Source of the DNA: Desulfobulbaceae bacterium
GTDB taxonomy: Bacteria; Desulfobacterota; Desulfobulbia; Desulfobulbales; Desulfurivibrionaceae
Direction of reading: 5' to 3'
NCBI GenBank assembly: GCA_003517965.1
Contig: DOZO01000018.1
Location: forward strand, 12,093 to 41,753
DNA length: 29,661 nt
The notes beneath the pieces were generated by a model that did no database searches, had not been told where the DNA came from, and worked only from the letters and a program-made list of their open reading frames with translations. Positions 7,689 through 16,794 of this stretch are shown piece after piece; position 1 is the stretch's first letter, and each line of letters begins with the position of its first letter. Both the position numbers and the translations under genes were made by a program.

Positions 7689-9110
7689 ATGAAGCTTATG
7701 TTGTTTGCTCCGGAATTAGTTCTTCTCTTAGGGAGTTTGTTCCTTTTCCTGCTCAGCACCGGTAAGGCGGGTAGCAAGAAGGCTCGCGCTGTAACCCTGG
7801 GGCTGGCCTTGTTTAATGTCCTGGTTTGTCTGGTCTGTCTGCCGTTGGCAGGCAGCCTGTTTTACGAGGCGTATCGGATTGATTTCTTCTCGCAGTTGAT
7901 CAAGCTTGTTATGGCTATGGGCTTTGCGGTGGTGCTGCTGTTCAGCACCGAGCTGAAAGGGATTGATGACGAGATTCGCCCCGAGTATTATTTATTTTTA
8001 ACCTTGAGCATGCTGGGCCTCACCATGCTGGTAAGCAGCGTTGAGCTGCTCACCATGTTCATTGCCCTGGAGCTTTCTTCTTACTCCCTCTATATCCTGG
8101 TGCCCATGCGCGATGACCGTACGGGCCTGCGGATGCAGATGGAATCGGCGATCAAGTACATCCTGTTCGGAGTGGTCGCCACCGGGGTGATGCTTTTTGG
8201 TATGAGTTATCTCTTTGGCCTTACCGGTACCACCTATCTTATCTATCTTCTGCCAATACTTCATCAAATGATGGGCAACCCCGCGGCCCTTGTTGCCATA
8301 GCCATGGTTCTGGGAGGTTTCTTTTTCAAGCTGGCGGTATTTCCCTTTCACTCCTGGGTACCTGATGTCTATCAGGGGGCTTCCAATGAAACCACCGCTT
8401 TTATCGCCTCGGTTCCCAAGGTCGCGGCCGTGGCCATGCTCATTCGTCTCACGGCTATGGCTACCGCGGAGGGACAGGGCCTGGTGACCCTGCTCATCGT
8501 GCTCTCGGTTTGTTCGATGTTTTACGGCAATCTGGTCGCCCTGCAACAGACCGATATGAAAAGGATGCTTGGTTTCTCCGGCATCGCCCATGCCGGTTAT
8601 GTTCTCCTTGGTCTGGTCACCATGCAGGAGGTGGGTTTTGCTACCTCGCTTTATTACATCATCGGTTATCTGCTGATGAATCTGGCCGCTTTTCTGGTTA
8701 TCTGCAAGGTGTCAGCGAAAGGTGAGAACTTGGAGGTGAATGATCTGAGCGGTTTGCATCAGCGTTCCCCTTTGCTTGCCCTGACTCTGGCAATCAGTAT
8801 GTTTTCTATGGCTGGGATTCCCCCGTTTGTCGGATTTATGGGTAAATTCATGCTGCTGACCGGAGCTTTCCAGACAGGGCATCTTTCCCTGGTCATCCTG
8901 GCAGCCATCAATACCGCGATCTCCATCTATTACTATCTTTCCGTGGTACGAGTGACCTATTCTACCAGTCCGGAAGACCGTCCTGCCGTGGTGGTCGGTG
9001 GGGTCGCCAAGGCGGTAAGCGTTGCCCTGGTAATGATCATCATCGCCATGGGGCTTTTCCCCGACCCGATCCTGCAACTGGCTACCTACGCGGTGCGCGC
9101 CATTCTCTAA
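7689..9110 (+). CDS. nuoN: NADH-quinone oxidoreductase subunit N
   Basis: NuoN is the third classical antiporter-like subunit, the one nearest NuoK. The 473-aa length is typical. Glu128 (IALELSSYSLYIL) and Lys214 (FFFKLAVFPFHSWVPDVYQGA) mark helices 5 and 7; the VPDVYQGA variant is characteristic of NuoN. An AAAGGA ribosome site precedes the ATG by 7 bases. It ends the complex I block; a spaced, unrelated gene follows after 133 bases. I see no strong intrinsic terminator directly after the stop. Confidence 0.96.
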   Translation: MKLMLFAPELVLLLGSLFLFLLSTGKAGSKKARAVTLGLALFNVLVCLVCLPLAGSLFYEAYRIDFFSQLIKLVMAMGFAVVLLFSTELKGIDDEIRPEYYLFLTLSMLGLTMLVSSVELLTMFIALELSSYSLYILVPMRDDRTGLRMQMESAIKYILFGVVATGVMLFGMSYLFGLTGTTYLIYLLPILHQMMGNPAALVAIAMVLGGFFFKLAVFPFHSWVPDVYQGASNETTAFIASVPKVAAVAMLIRLTAMATAEGQGLVTLLIVLSVCSMFYGNLVALQQTDMKRMLGFSGIAHAGYVLLGLVTMQEVGFATSLYYIIGYLLMNLAAFLVICKVSAKGENLEVNDLSGLHQRSPLLALTLAISMFSMAGIPPFVGFMGKFMLLTGAFQTGHLSLVILAAINTAISIYYYLSVVRVTYSTSPEDRPAVVVGGVAKAVSVALVMIIIAMGLFPDPILQLATYAVRAIL

Positions 9111-9177
9111 GCTCAGGCCTGCCTGTTGAGATTCAGGAATAGTTTTTGAAGTGTTTTTCCGAACGTTTGTTCATTGG

Positions 9178-9197
9178 ATCATCATGGGATGATTTTT
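9178..9197 (+). terminator. Weak terminator-like hairpin after nuoN
   Basis: ATCATC and GATGAT pair around a 4-base loop (9178-9193), and four T residues follow. The stem is AT-rich and short, so termination strength is doubtful. It lies in the 133-base gap between nuoN and the zinc cluster, which must also contain the promoter of that cluster. I could not identify a convincing Zur box here. Confidence 0.25.
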
Positions 9198-9243
9198 AGA
9201 AAAGACGCCAGCATTGTACAACTACCATGATATTTGACCGCAA

Positions 9244-9534
9244 ATGAAGAAAAAACTCACTCTTACCTTAGCCACTGTTTTTTGGGCTGTGCAGTTGCTG
9301 GCCTTGCTGCACATGGCAGAGTGCGGCTTTGGGAAACATGAGCATGACGGCCAGACCTGCGGCATTTATCTCTCGACCGAGCAATCTAAATACTGCGCTA
9401 TCGAAAAACCGGTCTCTGTATCCCGCCTTGAGTTTGCTCAGGGTTTTGTAGTTTTTCCGACCCAGACATGCACATCCTGCCAAACCTTTATCCCTTCTTC
9501 TCCCCGCGCTCCACCTGCCTTTCTCCTGAGCTGA
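9244..9534 (+). CDS. Small exported His/Cys protein of the zinc-uptake cluster
   Basis: This 96-aa protein has a Lys-rich start and hydrophobic core (residues 1-24) that look like a signal peptide. The mature part carries potential metal ligands: Cys27, His32, His34, Cys39 (motif HEHDGQTC), Cys51, and a late CxxC (Cys76, Cys79). It stands 98 bases before the outer-membrane gene and heads the zinc cluster. Small His/Cys proteins annotated as zinc chaperones are known beside ABC zinc uptake genes in proteobacteria; assignment to that group is inference from context and motif, not from a recognised domain. No good Shine-Dalgarno precedes the ATG. Confidence 0.6.
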   Translation: MKKKLTLTLATVFWAVQLLALLHMAECGFGKHEHDGQTCGIYLSTEQSKYCAIEKPVSVSRLEFAQGFVVFPTQTCTSCQTFIPSSPRAPPAFLLS

Positions 9535-9565
9535 CAAACACCCCTGTCTTTTATCGCCTTCTTGA

Positions 9566-9607
9566 ATGACCCGGAGAGTTCCTCGGTCATGGGGATCAGT
9601 GCGTCTT
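9566..9607 (+). terminator. Hairpin between the small zinc protein and the outer-membrane gene
   Basis: ATGACC (9566-9571) pairs with GGTCAT (9585-9590), with an inner GGA/TCC pair. A CTTTTT run follows about 14 bases later. It could attenuate transcription into the downstream genes, but the T-run is too far away for a classical intrinsic terminator. Confidence 0.25.
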
Positions 9608-9632
9608 TTTGCAAAATTTAAGGAGAAAACCC

Positions 9633-10985
9633 ATGCGCAAATTTTATCTTGCCGCCTCAATAATGCTGCTCGCTTTTCCGTTTACTTCTCCGGCTCTGGC
9701 TACTGCCAATCATGATCTCGAAGAGTTGAAAGCGGAGATTCACAATATGAAACAATCTTATGAAAACCGAATTTCCGAACTGGAGAGCAAGCTCAAAAAA
9801 CTGGAAACCGCAAAAGCGGCGCCCTCCGGCCTGGCCCCGGCAGCGCCCGGCGATCCTTCCGACCGCAAGGTTTACGGCAATGAATTTAACCCGTCGATAA
9901 GTGTCATCCTCAATGGCAAGTATTCCGGTCTTTCCGCCGACAGCTTGGAGCTTGCCGGTTTCGGCGTGGGCGAAGAAGGCGAGCGCGGCCGGGAAGGGTT
10001 GGCTCTTGACGAGTCGGAGCTGACCTTCAGCGCCAGTATCGACGACAAGTTTTACGGCAGCCTGACCGCCGCCATTGTCCGGGAAGGGGGCGAGGATAAG
10101 GTCGAGCTGGAAGAAGCCTATGTGCAAACCCTGGCCTGAGCTGGCTTGCCGAGCGGCCTGGGCGTGAAAGCCGGCCGCGCCTTCTGGACTTTTGGGTACC
10201 TAAACGAGCACCACACGCATGCGGATGACTTTGCCGATCGTCCCCTGCCTTATCGTGCCTTTTTAAATAAGGCCTTCAATGATGACGGCCTCGAAGTCTC
10301 TTATGTGCTGCCCACCGACTTGTATGCCGAGATCGGCGGCGGCCTATTCCGGGGGGATGATTTCCCCTTCGGCGGGGCCACCGGTGACGGCGGCGGCGCC
10401 TGGTCGGCCTTTGCCAGGATCGGAGGAGATATCGGGGCCGACAAGAGCTGGCGCCTCGGCGGCTACGTGCTTTTCGGCAAGGCCGATGCGGGACGGAATT
10501 CCAATGAAGACGCCGTAACTTTTATCGGGGACAGCGACCTCTATGCCGCTGATCTCCGCTTCACCTGGGCGCCCACCGGCAACGCCCGAGAACGTGAAGT
10601 GATCCTCCAAGGCGAGTATTTCCGGCGGGTAGAAGACGGCAGCTATGAGGACAGCGAGGCCGTCACCGGGGCAATCGCCTTTGACGGCAAGGCGAGCGGC
10701 TGGTACGCCCAGGCGGTGTATAAATTTTTGCCGCAATGGCGCCTTGGCACCCGGTACAGCCGGCTGGAAGCAGCGGAGATTCCGGCAGGACTGGCGGGTA
10801 GTGCTCTGGATTCGCAAGGGCATGACCCGGAAGCCACCGCGGTCATGCTTGATTGGACCAACAGTGAATTCAGTCGGGTCCGGTTGCAATACAATCATGA
10901 GGAACTCAGCCGCGACCAGCATGATGATCAGATCATGCTGCAATACATCATGAGCCTCGGCGCCCACGGCGCCCACAAATACTAA
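9633..10985 (+). pseudogene. Outer-membrane beta-barrel protein of zinc cluster, interrupted by in-frame TGA
   Basis: Two open stretches in the same frame are separated only by TGA at 10137-10139 (codon 169 of 451). The start at 9633 has AAGGAG 8 bases upstream. The first part has a signal peptide (cleavage after SPALA, about residue 24), a coiled coil (about residues 28-56), a Pro/Ala linker and the first barrel strands. The second part resumes as GLPSGLGVKAGRAF and continues with alternating barrel strands to a C-terminal GAHGAHKY with two His. Coiled coil plus barrel suggests a porin-like protein; with ZnuA and ZnuB genes beside it, outer-membrane zinc passage is inferred. The stop could be a mutation, a sequencing error or, less likely, selenocysteine. 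A reading of about nine extra bases around the TGA is possible. Confidence 0.72.
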
Positions 10986-10998
10986 AAAAGGAGGCGTT

Positions 10999-11925
10999 AT
11001 GAAATATCTTCTTGCTGCAATAACTTTTGTGGCAGGTCTGGGGCTGTTGCTGACAGCCCCAGACCCTGCTTCGGCAAAGATGAGCGTCTTTGCCTGCGAA
11101 CCGGAATGGGCTTCGCTTGCCGAGGAAATCGGTGGGGAGCTGGTCGAGACCTTTGCCGCCACCAACGCAGGCCAGGATCCTCATTACATCCGAGCCCGGC
11201 CCAGCCTGATCGCCAAGATGAGAAAAGCCGATCTGGTTGTCTGTTCAGGCGCGGGCCTGGAGGTAGGCTGGCTTCCCGTGTTATTTCAAAAGGCCGGGAG
11301 CATCAAGGTGCAGCCCGGCGGACCTGGCAACCTCATGGCCGCCGAGCTGGTGCCGATGCTGGAAAAACCGGTTGCTCTCGATCGGAGCATGGGTGACGTG
11401 CATCCGGAAGGCAACCCGCATGTCCACTTAAATCCCCATAACATCCTCCTGGTCGCCAAGGAGCTGACCAGCCGTTTAAAAACGCTTGACCCTGCTAATG
11501 CCGGCAGCTACCAGGCCCGGTATGCGAACTTTGCCGCGACCTGGTAAAAATCAATAAGTCGTTGGGAGGCGACGGCGGCGAAACTGAAAGGGAAGCGAAT
11601 CATCACCCACCACCGGGCCTGGAGTTACCTGATCGACTGGCTCGGCCTTGAACTGGTCAACACCCTGGAGCCCAAGCCGGGCATCCCGGCCACGACTGGG
11701 CATCTGGAATCTCTTCTGCGGCAGGTGCGCGGGACTTCCGTGCTGGCAATAATCCGTACCCCGTATGCGCCGGGCAATGCCAGCGAATGGCTCTCAGCAA
11801 AAAGCGGGGTTCCGGCGGTCGTTCTGCCCTACACCATCGGCGGCGCACCAGGGGTGAGCAATCTGTTCAGTCTGTTTGACCGTAGTCTCTCGCTGCTCGG
11901 GGAGCTTGCCGATGCCAAGCGTTGA
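10999..11925 (+). pseudogene. znuA: ZnuA-like zinc ABC transporter substrate-binding protein with in-frame TAA
   Basis: This is a periplasmic metal-binding protein of ABC uptake systems (ZnuA/TroA family). The start has AAGGAGG 6 bases upstream and a signal peptide ending at PASA (residue 26). Metal ligands are visible: His62 (QDPHYIRARPS) and a His cluster at 135, 141, 143 and 147 (GDVHPEGNPHVHLNPHN). The frame stops at TAA 11545-11547 (codon 183), but the same frame then runs on without interruption to 11925, reading KSISRWEATAAKLKGKR, ITHHRAW and the remaining C-terminal lobe. A single CAA to TAA change (Gln to stop) explains this. As read, the product lacks its second lobe and should not bind zinc properly. 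It overlaps the permease start by 14 bases. Confidence 0.82.
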
Positions 11926-12668
11926 ACTGCTCGAAATAGTGGGGCCGGCGCTTGCCGCCGGCGCTTGCCGCCGGCCTTATCGTTGCCCTTACCCATGCCC
12001 CGCTCGGCCTTGAAGTGCTGCGGCGGGGGATCATCTTTATCGATCTGGCCATCGCCCAGATTGCCGGGCTTGGTCTGGTGGCCGCGGCCTTGTTTTTACC
12101 CGAGTCGGCCTGGTGGGTGATGCAATGCGCCGCCCTCGGCTGCTCGCTGCTCGCCGCCTTTTTCTTTCGCTGGGTCGAGCATAAATGTCCGGAACAGCAG
12201 GAAGCCATTATCGGCTCCAGCTTTGTGCTGGCGGCCTCCATGGCCTTATTGCTGCTGGCCGATCATCCGCATGGGGGCGAAGAAATCCAGCATCTGCTTT
12301 CCGGGCAGATCTTGTTTGTCACTTGGCAGGAGGTGCTGGCGCATGCCCCGATTTATGCCCTGATTCTGGGGCTATGGTTTGCAATCCCGAAGGTAAGGAG
12401 CGGCACGGGTTTTTATGCTCTTTTTGCCCTGGCCATTACCTCTTCAGTGCAACTTGTCGGGGTGTATGTTGTCTTTACCAGCCTTATCCTGCCCGCCCTG
12501 GCCTCCAGCAAGGTTGACAAAAAACTGCTGACCGCCTGGACGGTGGGGATTTTTTCTGTGCTGGCCGGCGTATTGTTTGCAACCTTGCTGGATCTGCCGG
12601 CAGGTCCGGTCATTGTCCTCTCTTATATACTCGTGGCCGTTGCTGCGAGATTATTATGGCCGAAATAA
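11912..12668 (+). pseudogene. znuB: ZnuB-like zinc ABC transporter permease, frameshifted by a 13-bp tandem duplication
   Basis: This is a membrane permease of the ABC-3 family. Translation from ATG 11912 (GGGGAG 7-8 bases upstream) gives MPSVELLEIVGPALAAG and then leaves frame, ending at TGA 12011-12013. The cause is a perfect 13-bp tandem duplication (GGCGCTTGCCGCC at 11947-11959 and 11960-11972). Removing one copy restores MPSVELLEIVGPALAAGLIV joined to an intact 247-aa protein with about seven membrane helices, the HAPLGLEVLRRGIIFIDLAIAQ block and a His-rich loop (DHPHGGEE). A TTG at 11952 could start the correct frame but lacks a ribosome site. No ATPase gene follows. Confidence 0.8.
11945..11975 (+). 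repeat. 13-bp tandem duplication in the permease gene
   Basis: The unit GGCGCTTGCCGCC occurs twice back to back (11947-11959, 11960-11972), with partial matches on both sides. The extra copy shifts the reading frame by one. Duplications of this size between short direct repeats are typical replication-slippage products, and collapse would restore the gene. Confidence 0.9.
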
Positions 12669-12929
12669 TTTCCGGATCCCCCGTGAGGGGGGCCAAGCCT
12701 TACTATATCTTACGCCGTTCGATTCAATACAGGCCCTTCGGGCACCCTTGCCACGTCCAGTGGGGTTCAGTCTGCGTCTTCTGCGCCCATTCGTGGCATC
12801 AAAGCAATGAATCGCCTCCGGCTCTGCGTAGGTGCACCGGAGTTGTCATCAATTTCGTGTAAGTCGTAGGCTGAGGCAGCAGGGTTCATTCTGCGTAGCC
12901 TCCCACAAGGTGCGCCTCTGGCCCGTTTC

Positions 12930-12954
12930 GTCACTCTGCCGCTGGCAGGGTGAC
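12930..12954. repeat. Strong 11-bp stem hairpin
   Basis: GTCACTCTGCC and GGCAGGGTGAC pair with one T-G wobble around a 3-base loop (GCT). It is one of the strongest hairpins in the window, and lies between the 3' ends of the zinc permease gene and the regulator gene. No T-run follows on either strand. Confidence 0.6.
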
Positions 12955-13056
12955 AGACCTTCGTCCCATTGCGCTGGGTTGTAGTGGGGCTTTTATCGGC
13001 CAAGGCCGGGGCCAGCGCTCAAAGGCACTTTTTGAAAAAAATGTATGGAAATCGGG

Positions 13057-13084
13057 GTCAGAGCACGTTTATCCGTGACCTGAC
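13057..13084. repeat. REP-like hairpin
   Basis: GTCAG (13057-13061) and CACG (13064-13067) pair with CGTG (13074-13077) and CTGAC (13080-13084), with matched 2-base internal loops. It is preceded by CGGG, and an imperfect CCCCG match occurs near 13128. The form resembles extragenic palindromes found beside IS200-type transposases, but no transposase is near. Confidence 0.45.
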
Positions 13085-13196
13085 TTCTTTTTTTTACGGG
13101 CGAATGTTCGCAACCCTAACCTGATCCCCGGGGTTTCCTGCCGATCCACTACTAAGACAGGATAGCTTTGTATGCTGTCCAGGGAATACCGTATCT

Positions 13197-16100
13197 TCAA
13201 GCCACAACCTCGCTTATCATCATCTGTAGTTCCGAGGAAGCAAAATCTTCCGCCTTAAGCTTTTCTTCATACTCCTTGAGCATTGTTTTTGCCTTAACCA
13301 GTTCTCCCCTCCCGCGGTGGAGATGATATATCAGCCTGACCAGACTGGCCTCGGTTGGATCAAGTTTAAGCCCCTTCTGTAAAATAACCAAGGCTTGTTC
13401 TTCGCGGGATGCTGAAGCCAGATGTTTACCCCACGTTGAGACGAGCTTAATCATCTGGTGCTTAAGTCCCCCGATAAAATCATATACCTGATCATCTTCA
13501 ATCGCCTCAGCACTTATATCGCTATGCCAGAGATCCACCGCAGGATGAAAACAGTTTGCCGCCTGCCACCATTCATTTCTTTTTACATGCTCGAAGCCTT
13601 TTTGGGTCATCTGTTGAAATAGGTGGGCATCCAGCACGCAGTTTTGCAAACAGAGAATGCCTTGGTGAAGAATAAGATAATCCTTGATCAACAACTGTCC
13701 CATCACACTTTGCAGACTTTTACGTAAACGTGACAAAAGGGTGTCAAAATTTGATCTGGCTTTCTCTGGCGAACTTTCCGGCCAAAAGGCAAGCTGTATG
13801 ACCTCCTGCCCCATTTTCATATTATGGGAAGTGGCAAGAAGTTTTAGCAGACGGCATTGCAGAGGAGTCACCTCATCTGCCGTCAGGATAACCTGCCCCT
13901 CAATCTCAAGCTGAAATTCGCCAAGCATACGAACAAAGAGCAGCGGCACAACCCGCCCGCCCTTGACGAAGGTACTTTTTAACCGCTCCTGCGCAATGCC
14001 ACGGACATATTCAATTTCAATATCGTGCTGTACCGCTATCCGCAGGATATTCTCCAGTTTCTCCGGGGTCAAACCCAGCACGTAATAATAGCCATTATCC
14101 CGCATACAGCCGAGACCTTCGCCAAGATCCCGCACTGCCTCCTCGATTTTCCCGACAAGACTGTATGCGTTTGCCCGGTGCAACAAACAGCCCGCCTTTA
14201 AATAGAGCATCCTGTATTTTATTGCCTCGGACAAAGCCTGGCTCAATACTTCTTCTGCTTTATCATGCATACCGAGACGAGCAAACACCGTTCCCAGTAA
14301 AATACGGTTGAGGATTTCGTGAAAAGGCCCCCCGGCGAACTCTCTGAGAAGCAAAGACTTTTGGGCTGCTTTCAGAGCAGCCTCCGGTTCGTCAAGATGG
14401 GCAAGAATATATGCTTTCCAGTGTAAGAATTGACTCAGGATATGCGGAGTCTCAGCCACAGGCCCGCTGCGTCTCCCCTCATCCACTTTCGCAAGCGCCT
14501 CCTTAAATTTGCCCTGAGAGATAATAATCCCGATGTCCCATAAATAGAGAAAAGGTCCTACTATGGTCTGGGATAGTTTTTCCTGGGGTATCAAAGCAAG
14601 CAATTGTTCTTTCTGGATAAAATAATTTGCAAAATTTCCATGGAGCTGCAGGTCATCAATGTGCGTGGTACAGAGGGCCATCTTGTAAACCGAGGCCACG
14701 TGCGGGTCCAACAGTAACTCGTAGGCCTTTTCCAGCTCCAGCTGATTTAGATTCCTATGTCCCATGAGCATGTTCTCGTAACTCTGCACCAGAATCACAG
14801 AGGCTTCAAGCCCTTTGCTTTTAAGCGTTTTGGCAAGCTCGCGGGCCAAGGAAGAATACCGGTGGGCAGTAAGCATGTCACCGTGAAAATAGCAATATCC
14901 GGCCGCAATGTTTTTAGCGACAACCACCTTGGCAAAGAGAGGCAAATAAGTCTTATGGCGATGGTAGAGTTCTTCCGTCCGGGGAAGCAGTTGAGCCCCA
15001 GTTTTTAGCGCACCAGCTACAACCCAGTAGAAAAAAACCAGTTGGCTCAAGGATAGAAGCTCCCCCATCTCTTCCTGGCGGTCTACAAAAATCTTGCGCG
15101 CCTGCTCAAGATAGTCATAACAATTCTCTGGCGAAATTTCGCAGAAGGCAATGCCAGTAAGCAGAGCAATCCAGCCATGATTTAACTGAACCTCACTGGG
15201 TACTGCCAACAACACAGAAAGCAGTGTTGCCCCCCGGTTCATGGACAGAAAACTTAAGCCCTCGGTCATCAAAATCTGTTCCATGGCCTCATAGTTTTCA
15301 GCGGACAAGCAATACCGTAATGCTTCTGCCATCCGCTTCTTAGCAAAGCTGTACTCAATTGCTATTTGGTATATTTGCTTTTTTTCCTGGGGGGTGAGCT
15401 CTTCGTTGGCTTTTTCCTGTAAAAAATCCCTGAAAAGTTGATGAAATCCACAAATCTGATCGTCCTTGTCACAGGTCATGGCAAAATAATTTCCATCCAC
15501 CAGGATGGATAACTTTGCTCCGATATCGTTGTCACCGGTGATTTTCATCGCAAGGTCGAGATGCACCTCTTCAAGCAGTGAAAGCTTCATGAGCGAATGT
15601 CGATAGGCCAAAGGTATCTGGGCGAAAATCTCCTGACGAAAAAAATCCAGGATGTTGCGGTTTTTAAAGCATTTCCTGACATCTTCCAGATTATGAAGCT
15701 GTTGTTTATGCAAAAATAAGGTTTTGGTGGCCATCAATACACCCATAACCCATCCGTCAGAGATTCGATTGATCTCCCCGATGACATCTTTCTGAAAATT
15801 CAAATCAAGAATATCAGTCATTAACGTGTCTGCTTCATCGACGGTAAGAGCAAGATCCCTGTTGTACAACTGCAGTATTCCCTTGCCATAACGAAACTGC
15901 TGAGTTTGCAGAACTACTGGTCGACGCGACAATAAAATAAAGCGAAGCTGAGGCGGAGAAAAATCCAGTAAAAAACCCAAGAGGTTCAAACTTTGCTCGC
16001 AGTGTTCCAAGAGGTGGAGATCATCAAAAACCATAAAGAAATCACGGCTCAGTTTCTTGCTCAGGTCTGTCGCCATGATATTGATCAGTCTGGACAGATC

Positions 16101-16491
16101 CATGGCATTCAGCTCACCGTTTATCACCATATCTTCCAAAAGGGGGGAGGAAAAGGATGGCATAGCCTGTTTCAGACATAATAGAATTGCCGTCAGGAAA
16201 AAAAATTGGATCGCCGTCTTCCGGCCCTACCTGATACCAGGCAAAATTGTGGTTGGAGTCGTACAGATACTGGGCAGCAAGGGTTGTTTTTCCCTGGCCT
16301 CCCTGGGCTTCAAATAAAAATAATTTTGCCCCATGCCCCTGTTTCTGAAGAATTTCACGAATCAGGTGGGCACGAAATAAATAGGACGATGAGGCCAAGC
16401 GGGGGGGAATAAATTTGTTAACTGGGACTTCATAGCGAAAGCGCGATAAGAAATCATCCGGCCTTTCATCACCAATTTCGTATATACCCAT
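13197..16491 (-). pseudogene. MalT/BTAD-type STAND transcriptional regulator with one frameshift
   Basis: A large ATP-dependent transcription regulator, about 1097 aa once repaired. The start ATG at 16491 (MGIYEIGDERPDD) has AGGAGA 7 bases upstream. The N-terminus has a MalT-like NTPase with Walker A at residues 61-70 (EAQGGQGKTT), then the frame is lost in an A8 run on the plus strand (16198-16205). With seven bases instead of eight the frame joins to 13197-16197, which contains Walker B (MVFDDLHLL, near 16030), a long helical TPR-like middle, a winged-helix DNA-binding domain (about 13690-13930, FWPESSPEKARSNFDTLL) and a BTAD domain (about 13250-13680). As read, the proteins would be a 125-aa ATP-site stub and a C-terminal part. 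It is divergent from the chemoreceptor gene; its inducer is unknown. Confidence 0.8.
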
Positions 16492-16794
16492 AAATATCTC
16501 TCCTGGAGACCTTAGAGCCACAACATAATGTTACCATCATACAGGAAACACGTGCACTTAATTAAATGAAAAAAGCAATCAAGAGATGATTAAATTTTTC
16601 CGTATTAATCTATAAAAAAATTCACCCAAAAGAGTTCATGTGAGAGAAAAGTAAGATTTGAGAAGATATATTAAAGTCTCTGATAAAATATTCAGCCGAG
16701 GTCAATGCAATTAACCAATGGAAATCATTTGGTTTAATGATGTTTTGTGCCGTTGTTTTATGTCAAACAAAATAAATTGAGGAGGAAACTAAAG
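16492..16794. promoter_or_regulatory. Divergent intergenic region between regulator and chemoreceptor
   Basis: This is an AT-rich 303-bp region (about 16540-16780) that must hold both promoters. I see no clear sigma-70 or sigma-54 promoter. TAAAG at about 16674 and GCCGA at 16695 recall the halves of a flagellar sigma-28 promoter, but the spacing is about 4 bases too long. A dyad-symmetric site is listed separately. Confidence 0.4.
16711..16737. promoter_or_regulatory. Dyad-symmetric operator candidate
   Basis: TTAACCAATG (16711-16720) and CATTTGGTTTAA (16726-16737) form an imperfect palindrome around GAAAT. It ends about 57 bases before the chemoreceptor start, within the divergent region, so it could bind the neighbouring regulator or another dimeric protein. 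Confidence 0.4.

Larger units (their letters stand above)
12669..13196. other. 528-bp hairpin-rich region between convergent genes
   Basis: No convincing gene is present. Successive inverted repeats are seen: CCCCC/GGGGG at 12674-12694; CTCCGG/CCGGAG with inner TGC/GCA at 12816-12842; AGGCT/AGCCT at 12868-12901; an 11-bp stem GTCACTCTGCC/GGCAGGGTGAC at 12930-12954; and GTCAG-CACG/CGTG-CTGAC at 13057-13084, which follows CGGGG and resembles REP-type repeats. A minus-strand frame at 12767-13003 (78 codons, TTG start, no ribosome site) is open but unsupported. The region may be a degenerate repeat element, a structured RNA or a bidirectional termination zone. Confidence 0.5.

Noticed and set aside
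9111..9243. Zur-binding site before the zinc cluster
   Set aside because: Only short GAAC/GTTC and ATCATC/GATGAT symmetries are present; none matches a Zur consensus that I know.
10137..10139. Selenocysteine insertion at the TGA of the outer-membrane protein
   Set aside because: Not expected for a porin-like barrel, and the adjacent ZnuA gene is cut by TAA, which cannot be explained in this way. I cannot exclude it without a SECIS analysis.
12767..13003. 78-codon minus-strand frame in the hairpin-rich region
   Set aside because: TTG start, no ribosome site, basic low-complexity sequence; it probably reflects an open frame across structured DNA.
16670..16705. Sigma-28 (flagellar) promoter before the chemoreceptor
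   Set aside because: TAAAG and GCCGA halves are present but separated by about 19 bases after TAAA rather than about 15.
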